This document shows, piece by piece, positions 12,093 to 24,960 of a stretch of 64,000 bases of DNA. How positions within the stretch are numbered: the stretch's first letter is position 1; each line of letters starts with the position of its first letter. A program made the position numbers and the translations under genes. The notes under the pieces were generated by a model. The model had not been told where the DNA came from, ran no database searches, and worked only from the letters and a program-made list of their open reading frames with translations. Source of the DNA: Metopolophium dirhodum (Eukaryota; Arthropoda; Insecta; Hemiptera; Aphididae); assembly GCF_019925205.1 (NCBI RefSeq), contig NC_083560.1, positions 36,750,270-36,814,269 on the forward strand, read 5' to 3'.

Positions 12093-13346
12093 AGGAAGAA
12101 CAAACGGTCGGCCAGCCTATGATATTACCAAGTATATTTGATGATATTATTGTGAAAAAAGTAATTTATATATAATAACCTATTTACGTGGAGCCTAAAT
12201 GCTTTGTTTTCAATTTTCAATCCTTAGCTATAAAAGTTGAACATTTTATAAATTTTTAACAACAAAATAGTTATTAAATTATAAATTTGATAAATTTTGT
12301 CAAAATTTGAACTTTAAATACTTATTAAAAAAAATTGTGCATATGTATTTTTAATATTTTTCAACTGCTATTAGAACGATATATCACGCTTTTTTACCCA
12401 ACAAATAAAATTTTATTGGTATTTATAGAAAAAAAAACTAAAAAAATTGAAAACTGACAATGTCCGTAAACAGCTCAAAAAGAGTCAAATTATTTTCAAA
12501 ATTTGATCGTGTATAGAAAATGCTAATACAAACATTCAGTAAAATTTTCAAGTATCTCCAGTCATGTATCAATGTTGTAAAAAAATGAATTTCAAACGCT
12601 CATAGAAATTTAATTTGAATTCTTGTAGACATTTTTTTTTTTTTTTGATAAAGGTAGACAAACTTATGTATAATCTTGCATTACATTTTCAAATCTAAGA
12701 TTTGAAAAGGAAATTTTTATGAATTCTCAAGTCAAAATAGTTTGCTAATTCTCGTGATTTTTCCGTATTTTGTCAAGATTCGAACTTTAAATGCTTATAA
12801 ATAAAAACTGTGACTAAGGATTTTTAATTTTTTTCATCTGCTTTGAAACAATAACCTAGGAGCCTTCTTTTAAAATTTCAAGCTTTTTTACCCAACAGAT
12901 AAAATTTTATCGATATTTATAGAAAAAAAAAAACTAAAAAAAATGGAAACTGAAAATGTCCGTAAACCACTCAAAATATTTGGAAAATGTTATGGTGTAT
13001 AGAAAATGCTAATATAAACGTTCAGTCAAATTTCATGTACCTACGGTCATTTGTTTTAGAGTTACACCAAAAACCAAAATCGATTTTTTTCGTAAACAGA
13101 TTTTGCATAAAAATTCCCGTTTTTCGTTAATTTTTCTTATGTTTTTCGTGGAGCTTTTGAAAACTACTGAGAAATTTTTACTTTTGACCCCCCAATGTCA
13201 GCAACTAGATTCACTTTTCTATCAGAAAAGTTACTGTTGAAGAAAATCCAAGCACTTTTACTGTCCTAAAAGGTGATGAGAGACACAAAAAAAAAACACA
13301 CATTGTAAAATCAATACATTTAACTCATTCGCTCAGAATCTAAAAT
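12093..13346 (-). mobile_element. Family D element, reversed copy inside segment B
   Basis: The sequence is the reverse complement of the family D pattern: it enters with the shared ACGGTCGGCCAGCCTATGAT motif and ends with TCATTCGCTCAGAATCTAAA at 13327-13346. The outer terminal GATTCTGAGCG on the low-coordinate side is missing, so it is truncated at that end. It keeps the two internal direct units and no coding sequence. The same insertion is at 40576-42380, so it was in segment B before B was copied. Confidence 0.7.
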
Positions 13347-14184
13347 CATTTCAATAATTTCACGGTGAAGGTAATTACGTAGATTTAACACAATTATATA
13401 GTTTTTAGATTTATCGAAGAATTAAAAAAAATATTAAGCACTGAAGTTCATATTTATAAATTTAAGGATAATAAGATGAAATCAGTATATTCAGTATGCT
13501 TAATCTGGCACATGTTAAAAGCAAACAAAAGGTTAAACGAACGTTATGATTTCAGAAAATTAAATAAGATAACCAGAAATATTTAACTTTTAATGAATGA
13601 CCATTGTAACGGAGAAATGTAAAAAATTACTAAAATTAATAGAAAAAACAAGAGATCCGAGCTATATACTTAAGTATCCTAAGTAAATAGAATTATGTTG
13701 ACATATGTGTGTAACAGTTAATTATATTATTCACATAATTAAATATCAATTGGTGGATGATTTATAATCACTAAATAATATTGTATTCAAAAGGTGAAAT
13801 ATAAACTTATATTATATAATTAACTAACATTTTAACAATTCTAATATTATAATTTCAGGTAATCAAAATATTCTCTTATTATATAAATTTAAAAAAAACA
13901 ACAGAATGTAATTGAATAAGTATTGTAAATTACATTATAATTGTAAAACGTCATAAAATATGTAGAACAAAATAGTTACCTGTTATAACAAGATTGTAAA
14001 TGTAAAACATATATATCAATTGTAACTTGTTATAACAAGATTGTAATGAAATGTAAAATATATATTACAAAATTGTAATCAATGTAAATGTATATCAAAA
14101 TTGTAAACCAACTACTGTTGACTATTGAACTTAAATATCATTGTTAAAGATTCTTAGCCTTTATAGGCTAATAACCTTTTTTTT

Positions 14185-14726
14185 GGCAGGGAGGTGTAAA
14201 GGAATAGCTTTACGTACTAATATATAATATATGTGGGTAATTGATTCACGTATTAGTGTATAAGTATTGCTCTACTCGCAGAGGCCGTTCTCTTTGAGTT
14301 GTTATGGTCTCCTGGACGTAATCTCATAGTTAGAAGCCATATTCTGCTTTGGCAAACTAATCAAGAAGAGCGTACAACAACAAATTACCATTAGGAGGCG
14401 GCAGTTTCACTAAATTGCGAGTATAACAACTTTGTGAACGGCTACATCCACCTCAAGAACACCCTGTGCACGCGTCAATACTATCAAAGGAACCGACATC
14501 GTATATATGAGGGCTTGGAGCACAGCATAAGCAGATGTACCTGGAACAGCAACACAGAAGCGCCTTCATGCCACTAGCCATATACAGGCCGACTACTATT
14601 ACCACGACGATATTATACATTTTATTCTGTTATAATAAAAACATTGCATTTACTATTCTAATTTGACTATACTATTATTTTCAAAATCATCTACATAATG
14701 AATCCCTGAAGGGGCAGCACGTAACA
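14185..14726 (+). mobile_element. Possible 3' LTR with polypurine tract, copy 1
   Basis: GGCAGGGAGG (14185-14194) directly precedes TGTAAAGG, and 532 bp later the sequence ends GTAACA (14726). A T-run plus purine tract against a TGT...ACA unit is how a retrotransposon 3' LTR begins. The matching unit in segment B copy 2 (43235-43766) has the same length. The first bases hold a GTAAAG/CTTTAC inverted repeat. I could not find a second LTR, a primer binding site or a clear TSD. The internal 280-base open stretch is not recognised. This is a suggestion, not a firm call. Confidence 0.35.
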
Positions 14727-14738
14727 GTATAATGGATG

Positions 14739-14810
14739 GTATTAAATTTGAATTCAATGATATCTAATATCATTATATACGAAAAACGATTCTGAGCGGT
14801 GACGGTTTGC
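14739..14810 (-). repeat. Family D tail fragment (reversed)
   Basis: Bases from ATGGATGGTATTAAATTTGA to CGATTCTGAGCGG are the reverse complement of the right-hand end of family D (compare 9690-9760). The copy at 43771 is cut before the GATTCTGAGCG motif. Confidence 0.6.
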
Positions 14811-15109
14811 CTGTGTGGATATTTTATATTATATTTATATAGTTTTACTTATTAATAATACGGCAGCCGGTAAGTTGAATTAATATTATAAAATTACAAC
14901 AAAATAACTAAAATCGTTATTCTTGGTTATTTAATTTCGTCCAAATTTGAACATAAAATAACTATAAAAGAAACTGCATGTATTTTTGGTGATCGTATAT
15001 GAAAGAAGTATGTTATTTAACTTACAATTTTAGCTTTATTGTTACAATATTGTAATAACGTAGAAATAAGATAAATAGAATAAATACGACTCCTGTCGAT
15101 AGTTATATT

Positions 15110-15840
15110 AAAATAGTAAAAGTTAGAGTAGTAAAATTACGCTATTACCTTCCTCCAGGTGTTCGGAGGGCTCTCGAGATCGTGTATTCGAGAATTAGCT
15201 CAAATACACCGTACAATATAATTTTATGGAAAAAAGCACATGGAATGTATTAACTGCAATCAACATAAAATATTATATTATATGCCTTACCTGATTCGCA
15301 GTTGTTTGTAGATAATATTGTAGGAGTTTTAGGTTTTAGATAAAACAAAGTAATGCTTCAAATACACAAATTGAATTAACGAACGCACTGATTATTGCTC
15401 GCATAAGGAGTCCAGTTGTCGCTCGTTGAAATCGGTTTCTTTTGGACTTGAGAGGTTGTTACTCTGGTGGTTGGTGCTCATGCACTGATTTAAGGGACGG
15501 AGGCAAGGATGCTGACCAGAGAGTGGTGGGTGGCTTTGTCACTAAATTATAGTGGGCCTGGAAACTAGATTATTCTTTGGCGTCAGCATAAAATAAGGTT
15601 ACACACATCCTACGTAATTTTGTTATGATTGCGTGTCGATATCTTAGTTGTCGTTGTCAATGGTTTTATTTGATACGACCGATTTCTACAAGCGACAGTC
15701 TGGCCGTTGTTTATTATTCTGTAAAATTTTAGTTTATTATAAGGGTGTGTGAGCATATCATTACATCCACCCTGCACTTTTTTGTGTTGTGCCCTCACAA
15801 CACCACTCGTTGGCGAGAGTGAGAGCAATACAAATATTTA
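15110..15840. other. Less AT-rich block inside segment B, function unknown
   Basis: This block contains CCTCCAGGTGTTCGGAGG and other GC-richer pieces and is well conserved with 43980-44700. A minus-strand frame of 72 codons (15610-15828) is also open in copy 2, but conservation between recent copies gives it no independent support. It could be an LTR or promoter region of the unit at 14195. Confidence 0.3.
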
Positions 15841-15849
15841 AGTAGAGGA

Positions 15850-16960
15850 GAGATAATGTGAGAATAAGTTGAAAGTTGAAAGTTGAAAGTTGAAAAAGTT
15901 ATACAATTTAAACTAGACATTTATATATATATATAAAGAAAACAAATTTTACTATACAATCTAAAAGGGGCAATGTAAATAATATTAAAGTTTACATAAA
16001 AAAAATTAGGAAGATAGAACTGAAGCTAAAAGTTCGTACTCCCCGCATTCCATTGATATGTTTCTATTCTTATATATTTTATATTTTAGTTCCCTATATG
16101 GTGTCGTAATGATAGCTATACAATTTTTTTTTTTTTAATTTAATATTTGTGTACAATATATTGTCATGTTCACATGTTATGAATTTTTACATATTTTGGT
16201 TTTTATTCTATATATTCTACATAGTTTTAACTTTTAACTAATCTAACTATACATTTTTCATATAAACTTTGCTTGCAATGTATTTAGTTCATAGACACAT
16301 TTTTTTTTTGTTTTTATGTTAACCTAAAAGTTAAACAAAGTTAATTTTTTTGTATATATTTTTTTTTTTTTTGTATTTCTTATGCTTAACATTTATTTTC
16401 TTATTAGTACTAGCTGAAAATTAGGTTTATTTTTTGTATTCACTGCTTTAAATTGATCTTATACCTTATACTAACTTCAATTAGGTTAATCATTTTACAT
16501 TTTTTTTTTTTTTTTAATTTTTTTACATTTGTTTTCAAGCTTATGCTGACTTAAATAAGTTAGAAAAAATTGTACACATTGTTTGTACTTGACTTTTTTT
16601 TTATATTTTATACTAACTTAAATTATGTTTATCATTTTACATTTTTTTTTTTAAATTTTGTTTTTTTTTACATTTGTTTTCAAGCAAATGTTATATAAGC
16701 TTATGCTATATTTTTTTTTCATACAATATAATATACTGTCGTTTTCTGCTGTTTTTTCTATATTTTTACCCGAATGTATCGAAAATTACTAGAAATGATA
16801 CATTTTATACATTTCAAAATCATGCTTAAAATCTAAGCAGTTTTACTGTCCTAAAAAATGATGACAGACACAAAAATAAAAAAATCGTCCACTCAGAATC
16901 TAAAATAAACAAATTACAAAGGTTAATTTAAAATTTAAAGTCTCACAGTTATATCTGGCT
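15850..16960. repeat. T-rich imperfect tandem repeats in segment B
   Basis: Units built from CATTTTACA, a T-run, ACATTTGTTTTCAAGC and TATACTAACTTAAATTAGG recur at about 16460-16700. The matching region of copy 2 (45150-45380) has fewer units, so this is a length-variable tract. A family D left-end fragment (reversed) closes the tract at 16838-16905. Confidence 0.55.
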
Positions 16961-17245
16961 TTTACCGATTGTTCGATGATGACTTAATAATATGTAAACG
17001 GTTTCAAAAAAGTCATATCGTACAAAGCGAGAATACACAATTGCAAACCACTAAGTACAAAACAATAGCCAATAGGTACATTGGAACCATCGACGACAGC
17101 TCCACTGTACGCAGATCGAATGTATTGTGTGGGCCGCTGACGATCCGACCGTTTCAGCTGTCCGTGGTCCGTGCATTTGAGACTTCTAATCGAAACAAAA
17201 AACACATATTATGGACATGGTGCACAGTCACGTGCTCTCCGACGG

Positions 17246-17395
17246 TTACGGTCTTGTTTTGTTTAAAAGCGTACCACATTTATCGGGAAAACATACGTCG
17301 GCACCTTCGATCGACACAGCTATGACTGAAATAAAAGGACCGTATCGTACGGATTCAAAATCGACAACGACCGCCGTTATCGGTTTATCGGAGAG
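17246..17395 (-). pseudogene. Possible DEDD exonuclease motif fragment, copy 1
   Basis: The minus strand has a 49-codon open stretch containing VVVDFESVRYG, a hydrophobic strand ending in Asp-x-Glu, as in motif ExoI of DEDD 3'-5' exonucleases. A second hydrophobic strand follows about 10 residues later, in the position seen at 38503-38618. There is no ATG, and a stop follows. Motifs II and III are not seen. The copy at 45988-46137 reads the same way. Weak evidence; coincidence is possible. Confidence 0.25.
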
Positions 17396-17404
17396 ATAAT
17401 AAAA

Positions 17405-17747
17405 TACAGTAGGTAGAATCTCAATAATCCGGATTAATTGGGGCTCTAGATTGTCCGAATAAATGAAAGTCCGGATTAAACAAAATACCCTAAGTGAATG
17501 TATTATTGATTTAAGAATATGTATTATATAATATTAACAATTGGATAAAGTAAATGACAATTTGTTATTATATTTTGTAAAAATAATCGGGATCACATGT
17601 ATATTATTATATGGAAGATGAATTGAATTTCTTTTTATGTTTATTTTAATCTGCGGCTCAAACTACACGTTTACGTATTATTAAATGACTGTCCGGATTA
17701 ATCGAAGTCCGGACTAATGGGGTCCAGATTAATGAGGTTTTACTGTA
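17405..17747. mobile_element. Pogo/Tigger-like MITE with TA duplication
   Basis: A 339 bp unit (17407-17745) is flanked by TA. Both ends begin CAGTA and read inward into AATCTCAATAATCCGG on the left and, on the other strand, AACCTCATTAATCTGG on the right. Further inward GTCCGGATTAA motifs repeat on both sides. CAGT(A/T)... ends with TA target duplication are typical of pogo/Tigger elements of the Tc1-mariner group. No transposase inside. Copy 2 (46149-46411) has lost its right end. Confidence 0.75.
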
Positions 17748-17985
17748 TACAAGTTACAGTCCTGGGAACGAGGAGACCTGAACGCTCTCTATTTCCCAGA
17801 AAAGATCTAAAATGTGCGTGTGGCCTCCTCTTAAGTTGAACAAGCAAACCTTAGACATTTTTAAAACTGAGACTTAGTGATATAGACTCCAGATGGTTTT
17901 TATGGATAAGTGGCTATTTTTGAGAAATAACAATTAAAACATGGATAAAGTTTGAGTACATGCATAAAATAAACTTAATTGAAAC

Positions 17986-18573
17986 ACAAAATTTACTTTT
18001 TTAAGTTAAATTAAAAATCATCTTTGAGCTGAGAGCTGAATGTATTGATTTTTCAAAGAGTCGTCTTTTTTTACCTTTTATTTTTCGTATATATTATCCC
18101 CTATTATCTATATATATTTAAAAAAATATGTACATTAAAAAAATAAATTTCCTAAGAAAGTTTAAAGTGCTCGGAAAATTTAAATGAAAAAAAAGTTTTT
18201 AATTAAACATGTTCAAGCTTACATCGTTAAACACTCTTTAAAATCTAATTAGTAACATATTTTGATTGAATTACTAAAGATTACTTAACAATCAAACCAT
18301 AGACTTTTATTTAGTTTTTATAGCTATTAGACATTTTTAGTTTCTTCAATGTATTGTGAATAAATAATATTTGGCCTTATCATAAAATTGAAATTTTAAC
18401 ACAAGCCTAGGCTCTTGGTAAATTTTTATTCGTGTGATTTAAAAAAAAAGTTGAGTATAAATTTGTTAAAACTTTTTATAACTGTTCGAAATTTGAATTT
18501 GACAAAAGTCGTCAAGCCACAATACAGTGTAAATTATTTTGAGTTAATAAGAATTCATAAAATTAGTCATTTT
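17986..18573. other. AT-rich spacer
   Basis: No gene or element end recognised. Confidence 0.4.
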
Positions 18574-19860
18574 AGATTCTGAGCGAAGCGATGAATGTAT
18601 TGACTCTACAATGATGTGTGTTTTTTTTTTTATTTTTTTTTTATTTTTTTATTAATTTTTATTTTTGTGTCTGTCATCACCTTTTAGGACAGTAAAAGTG
18701 CTTGGATTTTCTTCAATAGTAACTTTTCTGATAGGAAAATGAATCTAGTTGGTACTTTGGGGGGTCAAAATTAAAAATTTCCCAGTAGTTTTCACAAGCG
18801 ACGTGAAAAACAAAAGAAAAATTAAGGAAAAACGGGAATTTTTACGTAAAATCTGTTTTCGAGAAAATCGATTTTGGTTTTTGGTGTAACTCTAAAACAA
18901 ATGATCGTAGGGACATGAAATTTTGACTGAATGTTTATATTAGCATTTTCTATACACCATAAAATTTACAAAATATTTTGACTCTTTTTGAGCTGTTTAC
19001 GGCCATTGTCAGTTTTCAATTTTTATAGTTTTTTTTTCTATAAATATCAATAAAATTTTATCTGTTGAGTAAAAAAGCTTGAATATTTAATAGAAGGCTC
19101 CTAGGTTATTGTGTCAAAGGCAGATGAAAAAAATTAAAAATCCTTAGTCACAGTTTTTAATTATAAGCATTTAAAGTTCAAATTTTGACAAAATACGGAA
19201 AAATCACGAAAAATAGCAAATTTTTTGATGAGAATTCATAAAATTTTTTCTTTTTAAATTTAAGATTTGAAAATGTAATATAAGATTACTCATAAGTTTG
19301 TCTACCTTTATCAAAAAAAAAATGTCTAGAAGAAACTTAAATTAAATTTTTATGAGCGCCTGAAATTTATATTTTTACAACATTTGATATTTACTCGATT
19401 TCTCATGTAACAATTTTCTTATTTTATTGTAATTAAAAAACGAATGACTGTAGATACTTGAAAATTTCACTGAATGTTTATATTAGCATTTTCTATACAC
19501 CATAAAATGTTGAAAATAGTTTGACTCTTTTTGAGCTGTTTACGGACATTGTCATTTTTCAATTTTTTTAGTTTTTTTTTCTTTGGTTTTTTTTCTACTT
19601 TTATGGCTAAAGATTGAAAATTTAAAACAAGGCTCCACGTAAATAGGTTATAAATTATATAAATTATATAAATTACTTTATTCACAATAATATCATCAAA
19701 TACACTTGGTAAAATCATAGGCTGACTGACCGTTTTCGCTCAGAATCGTTTTTCTTATACAATGATATTATATCATTGAATTCAAATTTAACACCATCCA
19801 TTACAGTGACCCACTTGTAACCTACTGTACAGCAGAGCGACATCCACTTATCCACCTTTT
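18574..19860 (+). mobile_element. Family D element, copy with both ends
   Basis: The left end AGATTCTGAGCGAAGCGATG and right end CGCTCAGAATCG (about 19738-19749), followed by the common tail to CAGAGCGACATCCACTTA, define a near-complete ~1.3 kb copy. It has the two internal direct units. A minus-strand frame at 19467-19718 is lysine-rich only because of poly-A/T tracts and is not a gene. Confidence 0.75.
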
Positions 19861-21096
19861 TCTATTTAAGATTTAAAAATTTACTATAATAGGTATGTAT
19901 CCTCATAGGTTCCCAAGATAGCAGTTAAAAAATATTAAACTTGCATAGTCAAGATATTATTACGCAAGTTTTTATTCACGTGATTTAAAATAAACCTTGA
20001 GCCTAAATTCACAATTATGTTTATAATAGTGTCCGATGTTTGAAATTTGACAAAATTCTTCAAAACCTCAAAAGTTTGCAAATTATTTGCAGTTATAAAT
20101 GTATAAAATATTCAATTATTACAGCTATGTAATGATTGAACATCATAAACAAGGTATCTAATAATAAGAGCGTAGATTTATATGCATTAAAAACCAATCA
20201 CATAATAAGCCCTAGAAATAGTTAAAATATGCATGAAAAATAAAAAAAATCAGCGAAAAAAATTTTAAGATTAAGTTTTAATTAATTAATTAACATTATA
20301 TTTAAATTTATGGAACCCTACTATAAATACTTTTCTTCATTTTTTCTTTACTTTCATCATTTTGTGGGCAGTTTTAATTTATAAGATAAAAATAAAAACA
20401 GGTATCAATTAGTATAAAAAATATTTAGGAAAACCATTTATACCTACAAGTACTTATTAATTTAGATTGATATTAATCGAAACTCTACAAATATAATATT
20501 TTTTTTCTTATATTGCAATAGTATATATTTCAAAAATGTCCAAAAAACAAAATAATCAAAATATGCACTCAAAGATGGAATATGCAGTTAAAATTGTAAA
20601 ATAAGCCCTTAAAGTAGATAAATATCAAAATATATAAAAACATGCACTGAAAAAAGTTAATTTTTTAGTCGTTATGTCCCAATTTTTTTGTTTGCTTAGT
20701 ATATTATACGATCAACCAGAATAAATACGCAAATGCATGCAAATCCGCGATCTACTATAATAAGTTATAAGTATTCGAGCTGTAACAAAAAAATCTAAAA
20801 TAACGTACTCCTGGATTTTTTTATGTATTTTAAGTTTAGACGAAATTGCACATTTACACGAAGAATAACGATTTTGTTGTAAGTGAATAATATTTTTTAT
20901 TGGTATTTGAAACTCTCGAGGTTCCTACTAAAATTATTATTTATTTTTTATACAAATTTATATTTAAAAACCCAACATTTTGTCAAAAATTAATTCAACT
21001 TACTTTGTTCCTAATATTTAATTGTATATTAAATAATCCATATAAGTGACCCACACACCATTACAGCAGAGCGATACCCACAAGAAAATATTTTTT
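19861..21096. other. AT-rich DNA with nothing recognised
   Basis: Only short repeats and chance frames. No terminal inverted repeats noticed. Confidence 0.4.
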
Positions 21097-21440
21097 TTAG
21101 ATCCTGAGTGGAACGATGAATTTATTGATTTTACAATGTGTATTTTATTTTTATTTTTGTGTCTGTCATCACTTTTTAGTACAGTAAAAACGCTTAGACT
21201 TTTATAGCTAAGAATTGAAAATTTAAAACAAGGTTCTACGTAAATAGATTATAATATATAAATTACTTTATTCACAATAATATTATCAATTAGACTTAGT
21301 AATATCATAGGCTGACTGACCGTTTTCGCTCAGAATCGTTTTTCTTATACAATGATATTATATTATCATTGAATTAAAATTTAACACCATCCACCCACTT
21401 GTAACTTTCTGCAGAGTGACATCCACTTACCTACTTTTTT
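21097..21440 (+). mobile_element. Family D element with internal deletion
   Basis: Left end (AGATCCTGAGTGGAACGATG) and right end (CGCTCAGAATCG at about 21329) are both present, but only ~340 bp lie between the left end and the end of the tail, so the two internal units are lost. Its right part is shared with 52336-52590, which marks the left limit of segment C. Confidence 0.65.
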
Positions 21441-21949
21441 TTTCAATGAATGTCAATAAAACTTTTTATAAGCATTTAATGTTCAAATCTTGACAAAATA
21501 CCGAAAAATCACGAAAATTAACAAATTATCTCAATCATTTATATAAGTATTTCTAGGAAAAATGCAGGCATTCCCTTTCTTTCAATGACAATAATTAATT
21601 ACTAAATAACTTCTATTCTATTTTCAGAACGTATCCCTTTCCGCATACCTCAATAAAACTGCGGAACATGTCATTCATTTCATATCAATCTCACCGAATT
21701 AAGTATGGTCAAATTAACCTCTTTGAAAGATTCTTGAAGTTACAGGGAAAATAGTCTGTTTTGGACTTTTTCCATTACAAATTAAACATTCACGGTTTTC
21801 ATCAGTTAACAAATTATTCTTTATTTAAAAATGTAATGTAATTTTGGTATTTTTTTTTTTAGTATTCATAAGCATATACATATTAAAAATCTAAAATTTA
21901 ACTTAAGTAACGTCATAATAAATTTACTTACCTACGCCACATATAAATA

Positions 21950-22692
21950 ATATTGTAACGAGACAAAACGGAGTGCCCATTTATGTGGCGCACTCTCGTA
22001 GTGCATTGCACCAGCCAGTCAAAAAATAACACGCTGCCGCCGCGCGCTCACGCATCAGAGACCCGTCAACGACCGACCGTCAGGAACCCAGTCTAGATAG
22101 CACCCGTGTGCCACCCGTCGGGATATCGAGTTTTCTCAACGAATTTGTGGAAATAAAACCTTGAAGTTAACTTATTCTGAATCAGCACCCTTCAAACTAT
22201 ATGATTACAATCATCAAACATTTCAAATCAATAATTAGAAAACCAAACACGAAGAAATAACAACTATCAATTCAATTGTGATCCAATGGCTCATCCGTGC
22301 TCTACAGTCTGACCCGGCAAATTTCATTTTCTCCACTAACATAGTGCGTTGCGAAAGAGTTCACTGTTATTGAGAGTCAACTACCGGGAAGACAACGAGC
22401 GTTCCGCCGTCCGCTACCGATTCAGTTCCGCCATTCATTGAACACGCTGACATCCAGGACTATACAGCCAGTATATCCTTCGGAAAAACAACCGTGAATT
22501 AAAAGTTCACAAATTCTCACTCCTTTTATGTGATCCCAATATACACTATTTTTATTGTACACTAGTTAGAGTATAAACCATTATTTTAAAAGAAATATTG
22601 TAAAACAATATCATTGATTTCTTGTATTATAATGAGAATAAACGTGAATAAAATTACCACAATACAACCACGTTCAATATTCATTACAATAT
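21950..22692. mobile_element. Solo LTR (TGTAACGAGAC family), copy 1
   Basis: The 735 bp unit (21954-22688) starts TGTAACGAGAC and ends TCATTACA, so the ends are TGTAA/TTACA inverted. It is flanked by ATAT at 21950-21953 and 22689-22692, a 4 bp target duplication. It has a GC-rich block with CGCACTCTCGTAGTGC and an AATAAA signal (about 22152). No coding region lies beside it, so it is a recombined solo LTR. The copy in C2 is 164 bp longer. Orientation is unresolved. Confidence 0.75.
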
Positions 22693-22861
22693 TCAACACT
22701 GTATTTGAGCTTATTTGGCGTTTATCTTAATAAATAAATTAATAATAGCATTAACTATATAGTATTATGTTCAAGTACAGAATTATACATTTATATTTGT
22801 CTTCAGTTTACATTTGTAAAGTTGCTATAGGCAACTAATTATACAATAAACTATTATAATT

Positions 22862-23703
22862 GGGGCAGAGGACTTGTAGTATTTGCATATTTATTTTGCA
22901 CATTCACAATAATAGCAAAGTATGACACAAATACGTTTCATGCTTTTGCAAAACTAGTTTTAAAATTGTATAAATGCATATTTTGAGTCCTTTTTGTTAT
23001 AGGGTATATTTTATGTACACTTTTATACGAAATTTTATTCTTTTTTTTTTTTTACTATTTTACAACAATTCCCATAACAGTCATTATTCCTAACAATAAA
23101 TCCCTTATCGACAAACCTCGTTAAAATTATCTACAAGCCTTATACTATATTCTATTTGTATAATAACCGAAAATCAATAACTAACCGTAATTAAATTGTA
23201 ATCGGAAACTTGTAATTGCATGCACAATATGCTGAAACATTTTTATTGTAATAAATAAAAAAAAAACCTTTTTGAGACATATTTAACTTCAATTAATTTT
23301 TTCCACACCAACATAATTATTTAAAGGAATACTGCCTAAATGTATGGATAAAAATGTATTTATTTTTAATTTTTTGACGCTTAATATGATTTTTTACTGT
23401 CCGCGGGCACAAGTTTTTTCTAGAAGCGCTTGAGGATCGCTGATAAGCCAATAATATTAATTTCCTGTAGTTAATTTATTAATAGAAAGAAATAAATAAA
23501 TAAAAAATAGAAAATTAAGAAAAATGCATTTTGTTTATTTGGCAATGGTATAAGATATATTTAAATTATGTAATTGTTTTGACTTATTTTAAATGCTATT
23601 TATTTTATAAATATTTTTAAATGAAATTGCTAAAAAAATATTCCATGAGTGCAAAAATTCTTGCATATTTAGTGCTTTTTTAGAGCTACAAGTCCTCTGC
23701 CCT
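22862..23703. mobile_element. MITE with GGGCAGAGGACTTGTAG ends, copy 1
   Basis: GGGGCAGAGGACTTGTAG at 22862 is matched by an inverted copy, CTACAAGTCCTCTGCCCT, at 23686-23703. The interior is AT-rich with no gene. I could not define a convincing TSD, so the superfamily is open (hAT or PIF/Harbinger possible). The C2 copy (54169-54797) has a shorter interior. Confidence 0.6.
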
Positions 23704-24372
23704 AAAATAATGAATTATTCAATACAGCCTATGTTCATGTACATAAATATATAAATATAAATATTTTTAGTCATTACACTTTTTTTTAACAGTGCAACAT
23801 TGCAACGTGTGCTTTAACAGAAGTTTTACACTGTTTGTGATTATATGAGTCCATAAAATAAAAATTGAATATTACGAAAGAAGTTAATTTGTTTTATAGA
23901 TATATTCATATTGTTTAATATTTATTTTTCCATCCCAAATAAATAGTTTGGTTTATTTGAACATCGCCACCGTTTAACATTCTGAGAAGAAGAATATATT
24001 AAGCTAATATAATATCAAAGTTCTATCGTGGCCATTGTCTACAACAATTTGTTTCCCTCGTGCTTGTTATCAACTCCATTTTTTTAATTATACTAATTAA
24101 AAAAATTAAACTAAACAAAATACAGACAAGAATATTAGGTAGGTATGTAATGTAGTGTACGTGATGTCCGATAAAATCACGATCATTCTTATTTGATGAT
24201 TTATGATGAATAACGAATAACGATACCCGATAACAAATGACTACATCGTGTACTGTACAACATAATAAAAATGATATAAACTGATATTCTGATATTCTTT
24301 TCAGTGTTTCAATGCAATAATTAAATCCATAGGCAATAATAATTACTTTTTTTTTCTATTGATCCTTAAGCC

Positions 24373-24620
24373 TGGGGTAACATGCGATTTTTACCCCCCG
24401 GATATTTACCTTCCCCCCTGTAGAAATAACCTAGCAAATTTATACTGGGGGTAAAAAAAACCTAAGATATTTATACCTCCGGTAAAATTTTAAGGGGGTA
24501 AAATATCCTAGCATATAATTCTCGATCTGTTTAAAATATACTAGGATATATTATTCACCTTCCCACTGAATTTTTATAGTATATTATTTTTATTTTTTTT
24601 TTTTTTTTTTTGGTGGGGGG
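24373..24620. repeat. Low-complexity C/G tracts and GGGGGTAAA motifs
   Basis: Runs of C (24396-24419), several GGGGGTAAAA motifs and a T-run followed by a G-run (24590-24622) sit within 250 bases. The C2 copy has a 22-base C run at 55543-55562 and a longer G-run, showing slippage. Confidence 0.6.
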
Positions 24621-24689
24621 GTGTAAGTACATTATTGTATTTTACCAGTAAGAAATTGTACAAAAAAAATGAACCGACCTTTTTTGCTA

Positions 24690-24960
24690 TCAATGACGGT
24701 CGTTCGGACTTTAGCCAGCGATCGCAGACACGCACACGATAATCGGCGGCGACAACCGCGATGTCGCCCAACAAGGTAGGTAAACGCACTTGTCGACCTA
24801 GACGACGAGGTATGAACGCGTAACAGCTCGACCACGAAGTTTCGACGGCTGAACGTAAAAAAGCGCAGAGGCATCAGACTCCGTCACGTCAGGAGTTCGC
24901 AAAAGGACGCCACGCAAACACAACGACCGGCAGACAGGTACGTGCGAACAACTCAAGTCT
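24690..24960. promoter_or_regulatory. CpG-rich block resembling a first-exon or promoter region
   Basis: In contrast to its surroundings, this block is rich in CG dinucleotides and free of long A/T runs. On the plus strand ATGTCGCCCAACAAG is followed directly by GTAGGTAA, a good 5' splice-site consensus, and ACAG|GTACGTGCG follows later. This would fit the first exon of a repeat-borne gene. The same block is in C2 at 55860-56114. No downstream exon was identified. Confidence 0.3.

Larger units (their letters stand above)
11513..17985. repeat. Segmental repeat B, copy 1 (~6.5 kb)
   Basis: This segment recurs in the same orientation at 40005-46612. Visible differences are a 578 bp solo LTR present only in copy 2, ~160 bp at about 14770-14935 present only in copy 1, a ~59 bp gap in copy 1 near 17180, the missing right end of a pogo-like MITE in copy 2, and variable T-rich tandem units at 16300-16740. 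It contains a reversed family D element, an LTR-like unit with a polypurine tract, and a weak exonuclease-like fragment. The segment may be a large non-autonomous element or a duplicated composite; no full transposase or polymerase was found. Confidence 0.8.

Noticed and set aside
15610..15828. 72-codon minus-strand frame also open at 44471-44689
   Set aside because: The two copies are too recent for conservation to count, and composition is not coding-like.
19467..19718. Lysine-rich minus-strand frame
   Set aside because: It reads across poly-A/T tracts of a family D element.
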